NCBI GenBank assembly: GCA_004020645.1
Contig: SAQL01000007.1
Coordinates: 62,001 to 126,000, forward strand
DNA length: 64,000 bases
Direction of reading: 5' to 3'
DNA from: Mesorhizobium sp.
GTDB taxonomy: Bacteria > Pseudomonadota > Alphaproteobacteria > Rhizobiales > Rhizobiaceae
The position numbers and the translations under genes were made by a program. Shown here piece after piece: positions 48,654-56,276 of the stretch; the first letter of the stretch is position 1; each line of letters begins with the position of its first letter. The notes beneath the pieces are model-generated. The model was given only the letters and a program-made list of their open reading frames with translations. It made no database searches and had not been told where the DNA came from.

Positions 48654-49601
48654 ATGCTCAATCGGACTGCGGACAGCGTTGCCCGGGCTACGCCTGAGCC
48701 GTTGGCCCGCAAGGTCCGAGGCATCAGCGACAAGGGCCTCGCCTGGCTGTTCATCTCGCCGACGATCCTGTTGCTGCTCGCCATCAATATCTTCCCGCTA
48801 TTCTGGGCGATCTATCTGTCCTTCACCAACTACCGCGCCAACCGTCCGAACGAGGTGGTCAGGAATGTCGGCCTTGCCAACTACAAGCGCATCCTCGGCG
48901 ACCAGGACATCTGGATCGCCATGCAGACGACGGCGCATTTCGTGTTCTGGACCATCCTGCTGCAGACGCTGATCGGTTTCACGCTGGCCTGGCTGATCGA
49001 CCGGAAGTTTCGCGGCCACGCCTTCTGGACGACCATCATTCTGGTGCCGATGATGCTGTCGCCGGCAGTCGTCGGCAATTTCTGGCGCTTCCTCTACGAG
49101 CCGCAGATAGGCCTGTTCGCCTATGCCATCTCGTTCGTCACGGGCATTCCGGCAACGCAGATCGGCATGCTCTCCAACGTGTCGCTGGCGCCGTGGTCGA
49201 TCGTCATCGTCGACACCTGGATGTGGACGCCTTACGTGATGCTGATCTGTCTCGCCGGCCTGCGCTCGATCCCCGAATACATCTACGAGGCAGCCGAGGT
49301 CGACCGTGCCTCCAACTGGCGGCAGTTCTGGTCGATCACGCTGCCGATGGCGCTGCCCTTCATCATGCTGGCGGTGCTGTTTCGCGGTATCGAGAACTTC
49401 AAGATGTTCGACATGGTCAACCTGCTCACCGGCGGCGGACCCGGCTCGACCACAGAAGTGGCCTCGATCACGCTGAAGCGGCAGGCCTTCGAAAGCTGGC
49501 GGACGGGCTATTCCTCAGCCTTCGCCATCATCCTGTTCGTTGCGGTATTTGGGCTGGCCAACATCTACGTCAAGGCGCTCAACAAGGTGAAGCAGAGATG
49601 A
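48654..49601 (+). CDS. ABC transporter permease, MalF-type (GlpP-like)
   Basis: This 315-residue inner-membrane permease has six helices, including GLAWLFISPTILLLLAINIFP and LLQTLIGFTLAWLIDRKFRG. The cytoplasmic EAA loop is YEAAEVDRASNWRQFWSITLP, which docks on the ATPase. The following LLTGGGPGSTTEVASITLKRQ matches sugar permeases. ATG 48654 is chosen since homologues start near the first helix. The last four bases (ATGA) overlap the next permease gene, so translation is coupled. Confidence 0.9.
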   Translation: MLNRTADSVARATPEPLARKVRGISDKGLAWLFISPTILLLLAINIFPLFWAIYLSFTNYRANRPNEVVRNVGLANYKRILGDQDIWIAMQTTAHFVFWTILLQTLIGFTLAWLIDRKFRGHAFWTTIILVPMMLSPAVVGNFWRFLYEPQIGLFAYAISFVTGIPATQIGMLSNVSLAPWSIVIVDTWMWTPYVMLICLAGLRSIPEYIYEAAEVDRASNWRQFWSITLPMALPFIMLAVLFRGIENFKMFDMVNLLTGGGPGSTTEVASITLKRQAFESWRTGYSSAFAIILFVAVFGLANIYVKALNKVKQR

Positions 49602-50548
49602 GCCTGACGTCAGCCCATTCGGTCGTCGCACCCTCGCCCACGTCGAAGCGTGTCGCCGGCACGATCATCGTGCTTTACGCGCTGATCTCGATCGTGCCGC
49701 TGCTGTGGATCTTCGCCACCAGCTTCAAGACACCGCCGGATTCGATCGCCTATCCGCCAAAGATCCTGTTCCAGCCGAGCCTCGAGGGCTACTGCAATTT
49801 GTTCTCGACCCGCACTCGGCAGACACCGGAATACATCAACTCGCTGGGACCGGCGACGGGCGTCTGCGACGAGACCGTGCGCAAGCGCAACATGGTGATC
49901 GCCGGCCCGTCCAACTTCATGCCGCGCTTCGTCAATTCGCTGATCATCGCCTTCGGCTCGACCTTCTGCGCGGTGTTCCTCGGCACATTGTCGGCCTATG
50001 GCTTCTCGCGCTTCAAGGTGCCGCTGGCCGACGACCTCCTGTTCTTCATCCTGTCGACGCGGATGATGCCGCCGATCGCGGTCGCTATTCCCATCTACCT
50101 GATGTACCGCGAGCTTGGCCTGTCGGACACCGCGCTCGGAATGATCCTGCTCTACACGGCGGTCAATGTGTCGCTCGCCGTGTGGCTGCTGAAGGGGTTC
50201 ATCGACGAGATCCCGCGCGAATACGAGGAAGCGGCAATGATCGACGGTTATACGCGGCTGCAGGCCTTCTGGCGCACCGTGCTGCCGCAGGCGACCACCG
50301 GGATTGCCGCGACAGCCATCTTCTGCCTGATCTTCGCCTGGAACGAATATGCGTTCGCCGCCCTTTTGACCTCGGGCACGGCGCAGACCGCACCGCCCTT
50401 CATCCCCACGATCATCGGCGAAGGCGGCCAGGACTGGCCGGCGGTCGCCGCGGGCACGACGATCTTCCTTGTGCCGATCCTGGTGTTCACCATCCTGCTT
50501 CGCAAGCAGTTGCTACGCGGCATCACCTTCGGCGCGGTGCGCAAATGA
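49598..50548 (+). CDS. ABC transporter permease, MalG-type (GlpQ-like)
   Basis: This 316-residue partner permease has a first helix IIVLYALISIVPLLWIFATS followed by SFKTPPDSIAYPP. Its EAA loop is EEAAMIDGYTRLQAFWRTVLP and its C-terminal part is ILVFTILLRKQLLRGITFGAVRK, the usual MalG ending. An extracytoplasmic loop of about 50 residues with a Cys pair (GYCNLFSTRT and TGVCDETVRK) is longer than in most sugar permeases. It overlaps both neighbours by ATGA (49598-49601 and 50545-50548). Confidence 0.9.
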   Translation: MSLTSAHSVVAPSPTSKRVAGTIIVLYALISIVPLLWIFATSFKTPPDSIAYPPKILFQPSLEGYCNLFSTRTRQTPEYINSLGPATGVCDETVRKRNMVIAGPSNFMPRFVNSLIIAFGSTFCAVFLGTLSAYGFSRFKVPLADDLLFFILSTRMMPPIAVAIPIYLMYRELGLSDTALGMILLYTAVNVSLAVWLLKGFIDEIPREYEEAAMIDGYTRLQAFWRTVLPQATTGIAATAIFCLIFAWNEYAFAALLTSGTAQTAPPFIPTIIGEGGQDWPAVAAGTTIFLVPILVFTILLRKQLLRGITFGAVRK

Positions 50549-50751
50549 GCCTGACCCAACCCGCAAAACGCAAGTCGCGCTGGCCGGCATGGGCCAGGCG
50601 CGGACTGATGGAGAACATCGCTACCGCGATCATCGCCATTGGCTTCCTGATGCTGTTCCAGCCCTTCGCGCTGTCGCTCTACACTTATTCGTTCATCACC
50701 ATGCTTGCCGGCACGGCGATGTTCATCATCGTCTCGAAGTTTCCGGAGTAG
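50545..50751 (+). CDS. DUF2160 small membrane protein (GlpU-like)
   Basis: This 68-residue protein has an N-terminal basic part (MSLTQPAKRKSRWPAWARRG) and two hydrophobic helices (ATAIIAIGFLMLFQPFALSLY and FITMLAGTAMFIIVSKFPE). This is the DUF2160 family, known to me from glycerol and related ABC importer operons, where it sits between permease and ATPase genes. It starts inside the end of the second permease gene (ATGA) and stops three bases before the ATPase gene. Its function is unknown; an accessory subunit is likely given strict context. Confidence 0.87.
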   Translation: MSLTQPAKRKSRWPAWARRGLMENIATAIIAIGFLMLFQPFALSLYTYSFITMLAGTAMFIIVSKFPE

Positions 50752-50754
50752 ACG

Positions 50755-51867
50755 ATGGCGGAGATCAGGGTCGAGCATCTGAGAAAGGCATTCGGCGATT
50801 TCGTCGCCGTGCAGGATTCCAACTTCGTCGTCGGGGATGGCGAGTTCTTCGTCATGCTGGGGCCGTCGGGTTGCGGCAAGACGACGACGTTGCGCATGAT
50901 TGCCGGGCTCGAACTGCCGACCGGCGGCAAGATCCTGCTCGGTGGCGAGGACGTCACCATGCGGCGTGCCCGCGAGCGCGACATCGCCTTCGTCTTCCAG
51001 CTGTTCGCGCTCTATCCGCATATGAATGTGCGCAAGAACATCGGTTTCCCGCTGTTGGCGCAAGGCATGCCCGGCATCGAAATCCGCCAGCGCGTCGAAG
51101 AGACGGCGAAGCTGTTGCGCATCGACCATCTGCTCAACAAATCGGTCTCCGGCCTTGCCGGCGGTGATCGCCAGCGCGTCGCGCTCGGCCGCGCCATCGT
51201 GCGGCGGCCAAAATGCTTCCTTATGGACGAGCCGCTCGGCACGCTCGACACCGAATTCCGCGATCTCATGGTCCATGAGTTGCGCGAACTGCACAACCGC
51301 ATCCGCGCCACCACGGTCTACGTCACGCATGACCAGATGGAAGCGATGTCGATGGCCGACAAGATCGCGGTTATGAACCACGGCGTCATCGAACAGTTCG
51401 GCACGCCGCGCGAAATCTACGACCGGCCGGCGACCATGTTCGTCGCCGATTTCATCGGCTCGCCGCCGATGAACTTTCTCGGCTTCGGCGGCGGGCTTTC
51501 AAAGGGTGCCAGGGAGATAGTGGTGCAAGGTGCCAAGGTGGCGGTGCCGGAGGTGCGCGAGGACATCGCGCCGGCCGAGATGGCACTCGGCATCCGGCCG
51601 GAACACGTCCGCTTCGACGATGCGTCGAAGCTGCGCGGCGCCATCTATGGCACCGAATATCTCGGCACCACGCAGATCGTTGCGGTGGAGACATCAGGCG
51701 GCATCATCAAGGCGCGGGTGCCGGCCGAAATCCGGCTCAATGCGGGCGACCATGTCGGCCTGGCGCTGAGCAGCGCACGGCTGTCGCTGTTCGAGAAGGG
51801 CTCTGGCCGCGCGGTGCGAACCGCAATCCATGACGGGGCTTCCCAGGGAACAGCGCATCATGGCTGA
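50755..51867 (+). CDS. ABC transporter ATPase with non-canonical signature motif (GlpS/T-like)
   Basis: This 370-residue MalK-type ATPase has VMLGPSGCGKTTTLRMIAGLE (Walker A), FVFQLFALYPHMNVRKNIGFP (Q loop), FLMDEPLGTLD (Walker B and D loop), YVTHDQMEAM (H loop) and a C-terminal TOBE-like domain (ALGIRPEHVRF). The signature, normally LSGGQ, reads LAGGDRQRV here, so the serine contacting ATP is an alanine. It pairs with the next ATPase, whose signature is normal; one of the two composite ATP sites may therefore be degenerate. Its 3' end overlaps the next gene by 8 bases. Confidence 0.92.
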   Translation: MAEIRVEHLRKAFGDFVAVQDSNFVVGDGEFFVMLGPSGCGKTTTLRMIAGLELPTGGKILLGGEDVTMRRARERDIAFVFQLFALYPHMNVRKNIGFPLLAQGMPGIEIRQRVEETAKLLRIDHLLNKSVSGLAGGDRQRVALGRAIVRRPKCFLMDEPLGTLDTEFRDLMVHELRELHNRIRATTVYVTHDQMEAMSMADKIAVMNHGVIEQFGTPREIYDRPATMFVADFIGSPPMNFLGFGGGLSKGAREIVVQGAKVAVPEVREDIAPAEMALGIRPEHVRFDDASKLRGAIYGTEYLGTTQIVAVETSGGIIKARVPAEIRLNAGDHVGLALSSARLSLFEKGSGRAVRTAIHDGASQGTAHHG

Positions 51868-52879
51868 CGTGCACGTCAAGAGCGTGACCAAGAGCTTCGC
51901 CGAGCATGTCGCCGTGGACACTCTCGATCTGCACGTCGCCGATGGCGAATTCGTCGTGCTGCTCGGCCCGACCGGCGCCGGCAAGACGACGACGCTGCGG
52001 CTGATCGCCGGATTGGAATGGCCCGACACGGGCTCGATCCATATCGGCGGCCGCGATGCGACAATGTTGTCGCCGGCCGAGCGCGACACCGCCTTCGTCT
52101 TCCAGCAATATTCGCTCTATCCGCATCTGTCGGTCTACGACAACCTGGCCTTTCCGCTGCGCTCGCCGGCGCGGCGGCTGGGCGAGGACGCGGTGCGCCG
52201 CCGCGTCGAGGATGTGGCCAAGATGGTGCGTATCCACCACAAGCTGAACAACCGCTCCACCAAACTTTCCGGCGGCGAGATGCAGCGCGTCGCCATCGGG
52301 CGCGCCCTGGTGCGCAAGCCCTCGATCTATCTGATGGACGAACCGCTGTCGTCGCTCGATGCCAAGCTGCGCGCCGACCTCCGGCTCGAGCTCAAGCGCA
52401 TCCAGGCCGAGCTCGGCGCCACCATGCTTTATGTCACGCACGACCAGATCGAAGCGATGACGATGGCCGATCGCATCGGCATTCTCGCCGACGGCGTGCT
52501 GGTGCAGATCGGCACGCCACGCACCATCTACTCGGAGCCGGCAAACCTTCATGTCGCCGCAAGGCTCGGCCAGCCGGCGATCAATCTGTTGCCGACCGGC
52601 CTGCTGCCGGATGGCGATATGCCGGCGGGAACCAAAACGATCGGTGCGCGTACAGAACATCTGTCGATCGGCAAGGCATCGAATGGTCCCGCCGACGGCG
52701 TTGTTAACTGGGTCGAACATTTGGGTGACCAGAACCACCTGCATGTGACGGTGGGGAGCAGAAAGCTGGTGACGCTGACCGACCCCGACATCCAATTGGA
52801 AAAGGGCGACAGGGTGATTATCCGCTACCGGGCGCCGCTGTTCTTCGACCAGGCCGGCAACAGGATTGCAAACCGATGA
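51860..52879 (+). CDS. ABC transporter ATPase (second subunit, GlpT/S-like)
   Basis: This 339-residue MalK-type ATPase has VVLLGPTGAGKTTTLRLIAGLE (Walker A), FVFQQYSLYPHLSVYDNLAFPL (Q loop), a normal signature TKLSGGEMQRVAIGRALV, YLMDEPLSSLDAKLRADLR (Walker B, D loop) and YVTHDQIEAMTMADRI (H loop). A shorter C-terminal TOBE-type domain follows. The start at 51860 lies within the end of the preceding gene, and its stop overlaps dhaL by ATGA. It forms a heterodimer with the preceding ATPase. Confidence 0.92.
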   Translation: MADVHVKSVTKSFAEHVAVDTLDLHVADGEFVVLLGPTGAGKTTTLRLIAGLEWPDTGSIHIGGRDATMLSPAERDTAFVFQQYSLYPHLSVYDNLAFPLRSPARRLGEDAVRRRVEDVAKMVRIHHKLNNRSTKLSGGEMQRVAIGRALVRKPSIYLMDEPLSSLDAKLRADLRLELKRIQAELGATMLYVTHDQIEAMTMADRIGILADGVLVQIGTPRTIYSEPANLHVAARLGQPAINLLPTGLLPDGDMPAGTKTIGARTEHLSIGKASNGPADGVVNWVEHLGDQNHLHVTVGSRKLVTLTDPDIQLEKGDRVIIRYRAPLFFDQAGNRIANR

Positions 52880-53511
52880 GCGCTGGGACAATGGTCAAGA
52901 CTGGGACGATGGACAAGGTTGACCTGAAGACACTGATATCGGTCACCGCCGACACGATTGCCGCCCACGCGGACGAGCTGACCGCGCTCGACCAGGCGAT
53001 CGGCGACGGCGACCATGGGCTGAACATGAAGCGCGGCTTCGAGGCAGTGCGGGCGGAGGCCGAGGGGTTTGCTGCAAAGCCGTTGCCGGAGGCGCTGAAG
53101 GCGATCGGCACCAAGCTGGTGATGACGGTGGGCGGGGCATCGGGACCGCTGTTCGGGACGCTGTTCATGGCGCTCGGCAAGGAGATTTCCGCAGAGCCGG
53201 ATCGCGCCAATCTGGCCATAGCTTTCGGCAAGGCAATCGAGGCGGTGGCGGTACGTGGCAAGTCGCAGGTCGGGCAGAAGACCATGCTCGACGTGCTGCA
53301 GCCAGTGCATGAGGCGCTGTTGCGGGGAAAGACGACAGCGGAAATCGCCGATGTCGCGGACAATGCGGCCGATGCTACCGTGCCGATGAAGGCATTGCGC
53401 GGACGCGCTTCCTTCCTTGGCGACCGCTCGATCGGCCATATGGATGCCGGCGGGCGCTCGGTCGCGCTTCTTGTGCGGGCTGTCGTCGAAAGCATCGAGG
53501 GGCACGCATGA
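52876..53511 (+). CDS. dhaL: Dihydroxyacetone kinase subunit DhaL (ADP-binding)
   Basis: This 211-residue DhaL has the magnesium-binding aspartates D39, D44 and D46 in TALDQAIGDGDHGLNMKRGF, spaced as in E. coli DhaL (D30, D35, D37). It also has MTVGGASGPLFGTLFMALG (nucleotide loop), VGQKTMLDVLQPVHEAL and RASFLGDRSIGHMDAGGRSV. DhaL holds a permanently bound ADP that DhaM rephosphorylates to ATP, and passes the phosphate to the substrate on DhaK. It overlaps the second ATPase gene and dhaM by ATGA at both ends, tying kinase and transporter to one transcript. Confidence 0.95.
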   Translation: MSAGTMVKTGTMDKVDLKTLISVTADTIAAHADELTALDQAIGDGDHGLNMKRGFEAVRAEAEGFAAKPLPEALKAIGTKLVMTVGGASGPLFGTLFMALGKEISAEPDRANLAIAFGKAIEAVAVRGKSQVGQKTMLDVLQPVHEALLRGKTTAEIADVADNAADATVPMKALRGRASFLGDRSIGHMDAGGRSVALLVRAVVESIEGHA

Positions 53512-53897
53512 GCAATGTCGGCATCGTTATCGTATCGCATTCACCGCTGGTCGCCGAGGGCACGGCCGACATGGTGCGCCAGATGGTCGGCGACGAAGTG
53601 CCGCTTGCATGGTGCGGCGGAAACGGCCATGGCGGGCTGGGAACCAATGTCGAGGCGATCATGGGCGCGATCGACAAGGCCTGGTCGGAGGCGGGTGTCG
53701 CCATACTTGTCGATCTTGGCGGCGCCGAGACCAACAGCGAGATGGCGGTCGAGATGATCGGCGAGCCGCGCGCGCACAAGATCATCGTCTGCAATGCGCC
53801 GATCGTCGAGGGCGCGGTGATGGCGGCGACGGAGGCGTCCGGCGGCGCTTCGCTCAGGGAAGTGGTGGCGACAGCACACGAATTGTCGCCATCGTGA
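53508..53897 (+). CDS. dhaM: Dihydroxyacetone kinase phosphodonor DhaM, EIIA domain only
   Basis: This 129-residue EIIA-mannose-fold protein has phosphoacceptor H11 (NVGIVIVSHSPLVAEGTADM). WCGGNGHGGLGTNVEAIMGAID and AILVDLGGAETNSEMAVEMI complete the known DhaM fold. E. coli DhaM carries HPr and EI-like domains in one chain. Here the protein stops after the first domain, and separate genes for HPr and EI follow at once. It passes phosphate from HPr to the ADP of DhaL. Confidence 0.93.
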   Translation: MSNVGIVIVSHSPLVAEGTADMVRQMVGDEVPLAWCGGNGHGGLGTNVEAIMGAIDKAWSEAGVAILVDLGGAETNSEMAVEMIGEPRAHKIIVCNAPIVEGAVMAATEASGGASLREVVATAHELSPS

Positions 53898-53918
53898 ATG
53901 AACAGGAATTTTGACAGC

Positions 53919-54221
53919 ATGTCCGCATCCGCCGAAGCCACCGTTCTGATCACCCATGAGGTCGGCCTGCATGCGCGCCCTTCGGTGAAGTTCACCAAGC
54001 TCGCCAAGAGATTTTCGGCTGAGGTCGAAGTGGCGCTCGCCGCGAACGGGCCGTGGCTCGACGCCAAGAGCATCGTCAAGGTGATGGCGGCAAAGGCGCC
54101 GAAAGGCACGGTGCTGCATATCCGAGCGAGGGGTGACGGCGCCGGCGAGGCGGTCGGCGCGCTGGTCGAGCTGGTGCGGCGCGATTTCGACGAGGGCGTG
54201 GACCATGCCCGAACCGCTTAG
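53919..54221 (+). CDS. HPr-family phosphocarrier dedicated to the Dha system
   Basis: About 100 residues. The phosphoacceptor is H18 in ITHEVGLHARPSVKFTKLAK, and S51 in WLDAKSIVKVMAAKAPKGT matches the Ser46 region of classical HPr. It takes phosphate from enzyme I and gives it to DhaM. An in-frame ATG at 53898, right after the dhaM stop, would add seven residues; I prefer 53919, which has AGGA upstream. The end overlaps the enzyme I gene by 17 bases. Confidence 0.9.
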   Translation: MSASAEATVLITHEVGLHARPSVKFTKLAKRFSAEVEVALAANGPWLDAKSIVKVMAAKAPKGTVLHIRARGDGAGEAVGALVELVRRDFDEGVDHARTA

Positions 54222-55806
54222 GCTGCAGGGGATTTCGGCTTCGGCCGGCTATGCCGAAGGGCCGCTGTTCAACCTCGATCCGGTCGTCGCGCGCTATGGC
54301 CGTAAGGCGACCGCCGCGGATGAGAGGCTCGCGCTCGAAACGGCAATCAAGGCAGCGACAGGCCGGCTTGCGACGCTGATCGAGGCGACCAAGGGCGACG
54401 CCGCCGACATTCTCGAATTCCAGCTCGCCATGCTGGATGACGATGCGCTGACCGGCCCGGCCTTTGCCGCGATTGCCGCCGGCCAGCCGGCCGATGTGGC
54501 CTGGCGGCAGGCGCTCGACGCCGAAATTGTAGGCTACGAAACGTCAGATCAGGATTATTTCCGGGCGCGCGCCGCCGACATGCGCGACATCAGAGACCAG
54601 GTGCTGCGCGCGCTGACCGAGGACAGCGACCCTGCGGCGCCGGCAGGAGCCATCTTCTACGGCGAGGACATCGCGCCGACGCGCTTTCTCGAAACCGACT
54701 GGAGTTCCGGCGGCGGCATCGCACTGAAAGCGGGCAGTGCCGCCAGCCACGTCGCCATGCTGGCGCGTTCGCGCGGCGTGCCGATGGTCGTGGGGCTTGG
54801 GGCAGTCGGGCTCGGTGCTTCGCCGGCTCATCTTGCCGGCGTCGCCCTGCTTGATGCCGAGCATGGCGGCATCATATTGGCGCCATCAAGGGCAGAGGTC
54901 GAGGGGTTCCGGCGACTGTCGTCGTCTTTTGCGGCGCGTCGCGACAGGGCGAAAACTTTTTTGGCCCGGCCGGCGGTGACGAAAGCCGGCACGGCGGTGC
55001 GGGTGCAGGTCAACATCGCCGATCCATCCGATGTCGACAACATCGATGTCTCGACCTGCGACGGGGTCGGGCTGATGCGCACCGAGTTCCTGTTCGGCAC
55101 AACGCTGCCGGACGAGGAAACGCAGTATCGCGCCTACCGCAAGGTGCTCGAATGGGCTAAAGGCAGACCGGTGACCATTCGCACCGTCGACGCCGGCGGC
55201 GACAAGCCGGTGCCAGGCTTCACCGTGGCGGAAACTAATCCGTTCCTTGGCCTGCGCGGCATCAGGCTGTCGCTGGCAAAACCGGAGGTTTTTCGGCTGC
55301 AGATCAGGGCGCTGCTGCGCGCCGCCGTGCATGGCAATCTGAAGGTGATGTTCCCGATGGTCGCCGTTAGGGACGAGTATGAACATGCCGCCGCGCTCTT
55401 CGCGGAAGAGCAGGCCGCACTTACCGCGCGCGGCGTCGCGCAAAAAATGCCGCCGCTTGGCATCATGGTCGAGGTGCCGTCGGTGGCGATCGCTCCTGAG
55501 GCTTTTACCGAGGTCGCCTTCTTCTCGATCGGCTCGAACGACCTTACGCAGTATGTGATGGCGGCCGCGCGCGACAACGCGTTGGTTGCGCATCTCAATT
55601 CGATCAGGCATCCGGCCGTGCTTCGGCTGATCGCCTCGGTTGCGGCGTTCGGCCGCGTGCAAAGGATTCCGGTCAGCCTATGCGGCGACGCCGGCGGCGA
55701 TCCGGCGGCAATCCCGGCGCTGATTGAGGCCGGCCTGCGCGACCTTTCCGTGGTTCCCGCCCAACTCGCAATGGCCAAGGCGGCCATTGCGGACGTTTCG
55801 ATCTAG
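54205..55806 (+). CDS. Phosphoenolpyruvate-protein phosphotransferase (enzyme I) of the Dha system
   Basis: This 533-residue enzyme I has the HPr-binding N-domain, phosphohistidine H182 in LKAGSAASHVAMLARSRGVPM, and a PEP-binding barrel: VGLMRTEFLFG, IRTVDAGGDKPVPGF, VMFPMVAVRDEYEHA, MVEVPSVAIAPEAF and FFSIGSNDLTQYVMAAAR. The catalytic cysteine is C493 in SLCGDAGGDPAAIP. It lacks the GAF domain of the nitrogen-related enzyme INtr. It starts the relay PEP to HPr to DhaM to DhaL. GAGGG precedes ATG 54205, inside the HPr gene end. Confidence 0.94.
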   Translation: MPEPLRLQGISASAGYAEGPLFNLDPVVARYGRKATAADERLALETAIKAATGRLATLIEATKGDAADILEFQLAMLDDDALTGPAFAAIAAGQPADVAWRQALDAEIVGYETSDQDYFRARAADMRDIRDQVLRALTEDSDPAAPAGAIFYGEDIAPTRFLETDWSSGGGIALKAGSAASHVAMLARSRGVPMVVGLGAVGLGASPAHLAGVALLDAEHGGIILAPSRAEVEGFRRLSSSFAARRDRAKTFLARPAVTKAGTAVRVQVNIADPSDVDNIDVSTCDGVGLMRTEFLFGTTLPDEETQYRAYRKVLEWAKGRPVTIRTVDAGGDKPVPGFTVAETNPFLGLRGIRLSLAKPEVFRLQIRALLRAAVHGNLKVMFPMVAVRDEYEHAAALFAEEQAALTARGVAQKMPPLGIMVEVPSVAIAPEAFTEVAFFSIGSNDLTQYVMAAARDNALVAHLNSIRHPAVLRLIASVAAFGRVQRIPVSLCGDAGGDPAAIPALIEAGLRDLSVVPAQLAMAKAAIADVSI

Positions 55807-55814
55807 GCACCGGC

Positions 55815-56240
55815 ATGGCCGACAAGACACCTGAAGCCGGCTCCGAAGAGGCGATCCGCGCCTATAAGACGATCCTGTCGCAGGTCCTCGACCAGCGCCC
55901 GTCCGGCATGCGCCAGCGCCTCGCCGACGCATTGGGCAAGCATCGCAGCTTCGTCACCCAGATTTCCAGCCCGGCCTACTCGATCCCGATCCCATCAAAA
56001 CATTTGCCGGCTATTTTCTCCGTCTGCCATTTCAGCCCGGCCGAACGCGACCATTTTCTAGCCGCCTACCATCAGGCGCATCCCGGGAAAATGTCGGTGG
56101 CATCAGGCATGCGCAAGACGCGGCATGTCTCGCTGATCGTTCCCGATTTCGGCGACGACAAGCAGAATGCGGCGCTCGATCGCGCGGTCAACGATTTCAT
56201 CCAGAAGATCACCAGCATCGCCGGCAAGGGCGGGACATAG
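55815..56240 (+). CDS. Putative helix-turn-helix protein of unknown family within the Dha operon
   Basis: This encodes 141 residues. Residues about 31-72 (GMRQRLADALGKHRSFVTQI, then SSPAYSIPIPSKHLPAIFSV) have the look of a small helix-turn-helix: a basic first helix, an ALGKHRSFVTQI recognition-like helix and a short wing. CHFSPAERDHFLAAYHQAHPG follows. The C-terminal half ends DFGDDKQNAALDRAVNDFIQKITSIAG. I do not recognise a named family. Placement between the enzyme I gene (8-base gap) and dhaK (36-base gap) suggests it serves this system, most simply as its regulator, perhaps sensing phosphorylation state. DNA binding is inferred. Confidence 0.75.
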   Translation: MADKTPEAGSEEAIRAYKTILSQVLDQRPSGMRQRLADALGKHRSFVTQISSPAYSIPIPSKHLPAIFSVCHFSPAERDHFLAAYHQAHPGKMSVASGMRKTRHVSLIVPDFGDDKQNAALDRAVNDFIQKITSIAGKGGT

Positions 56241-56276
56241 TCGCGCCAAGTTCAGCTATTTCGGGAGGAGACGGCC

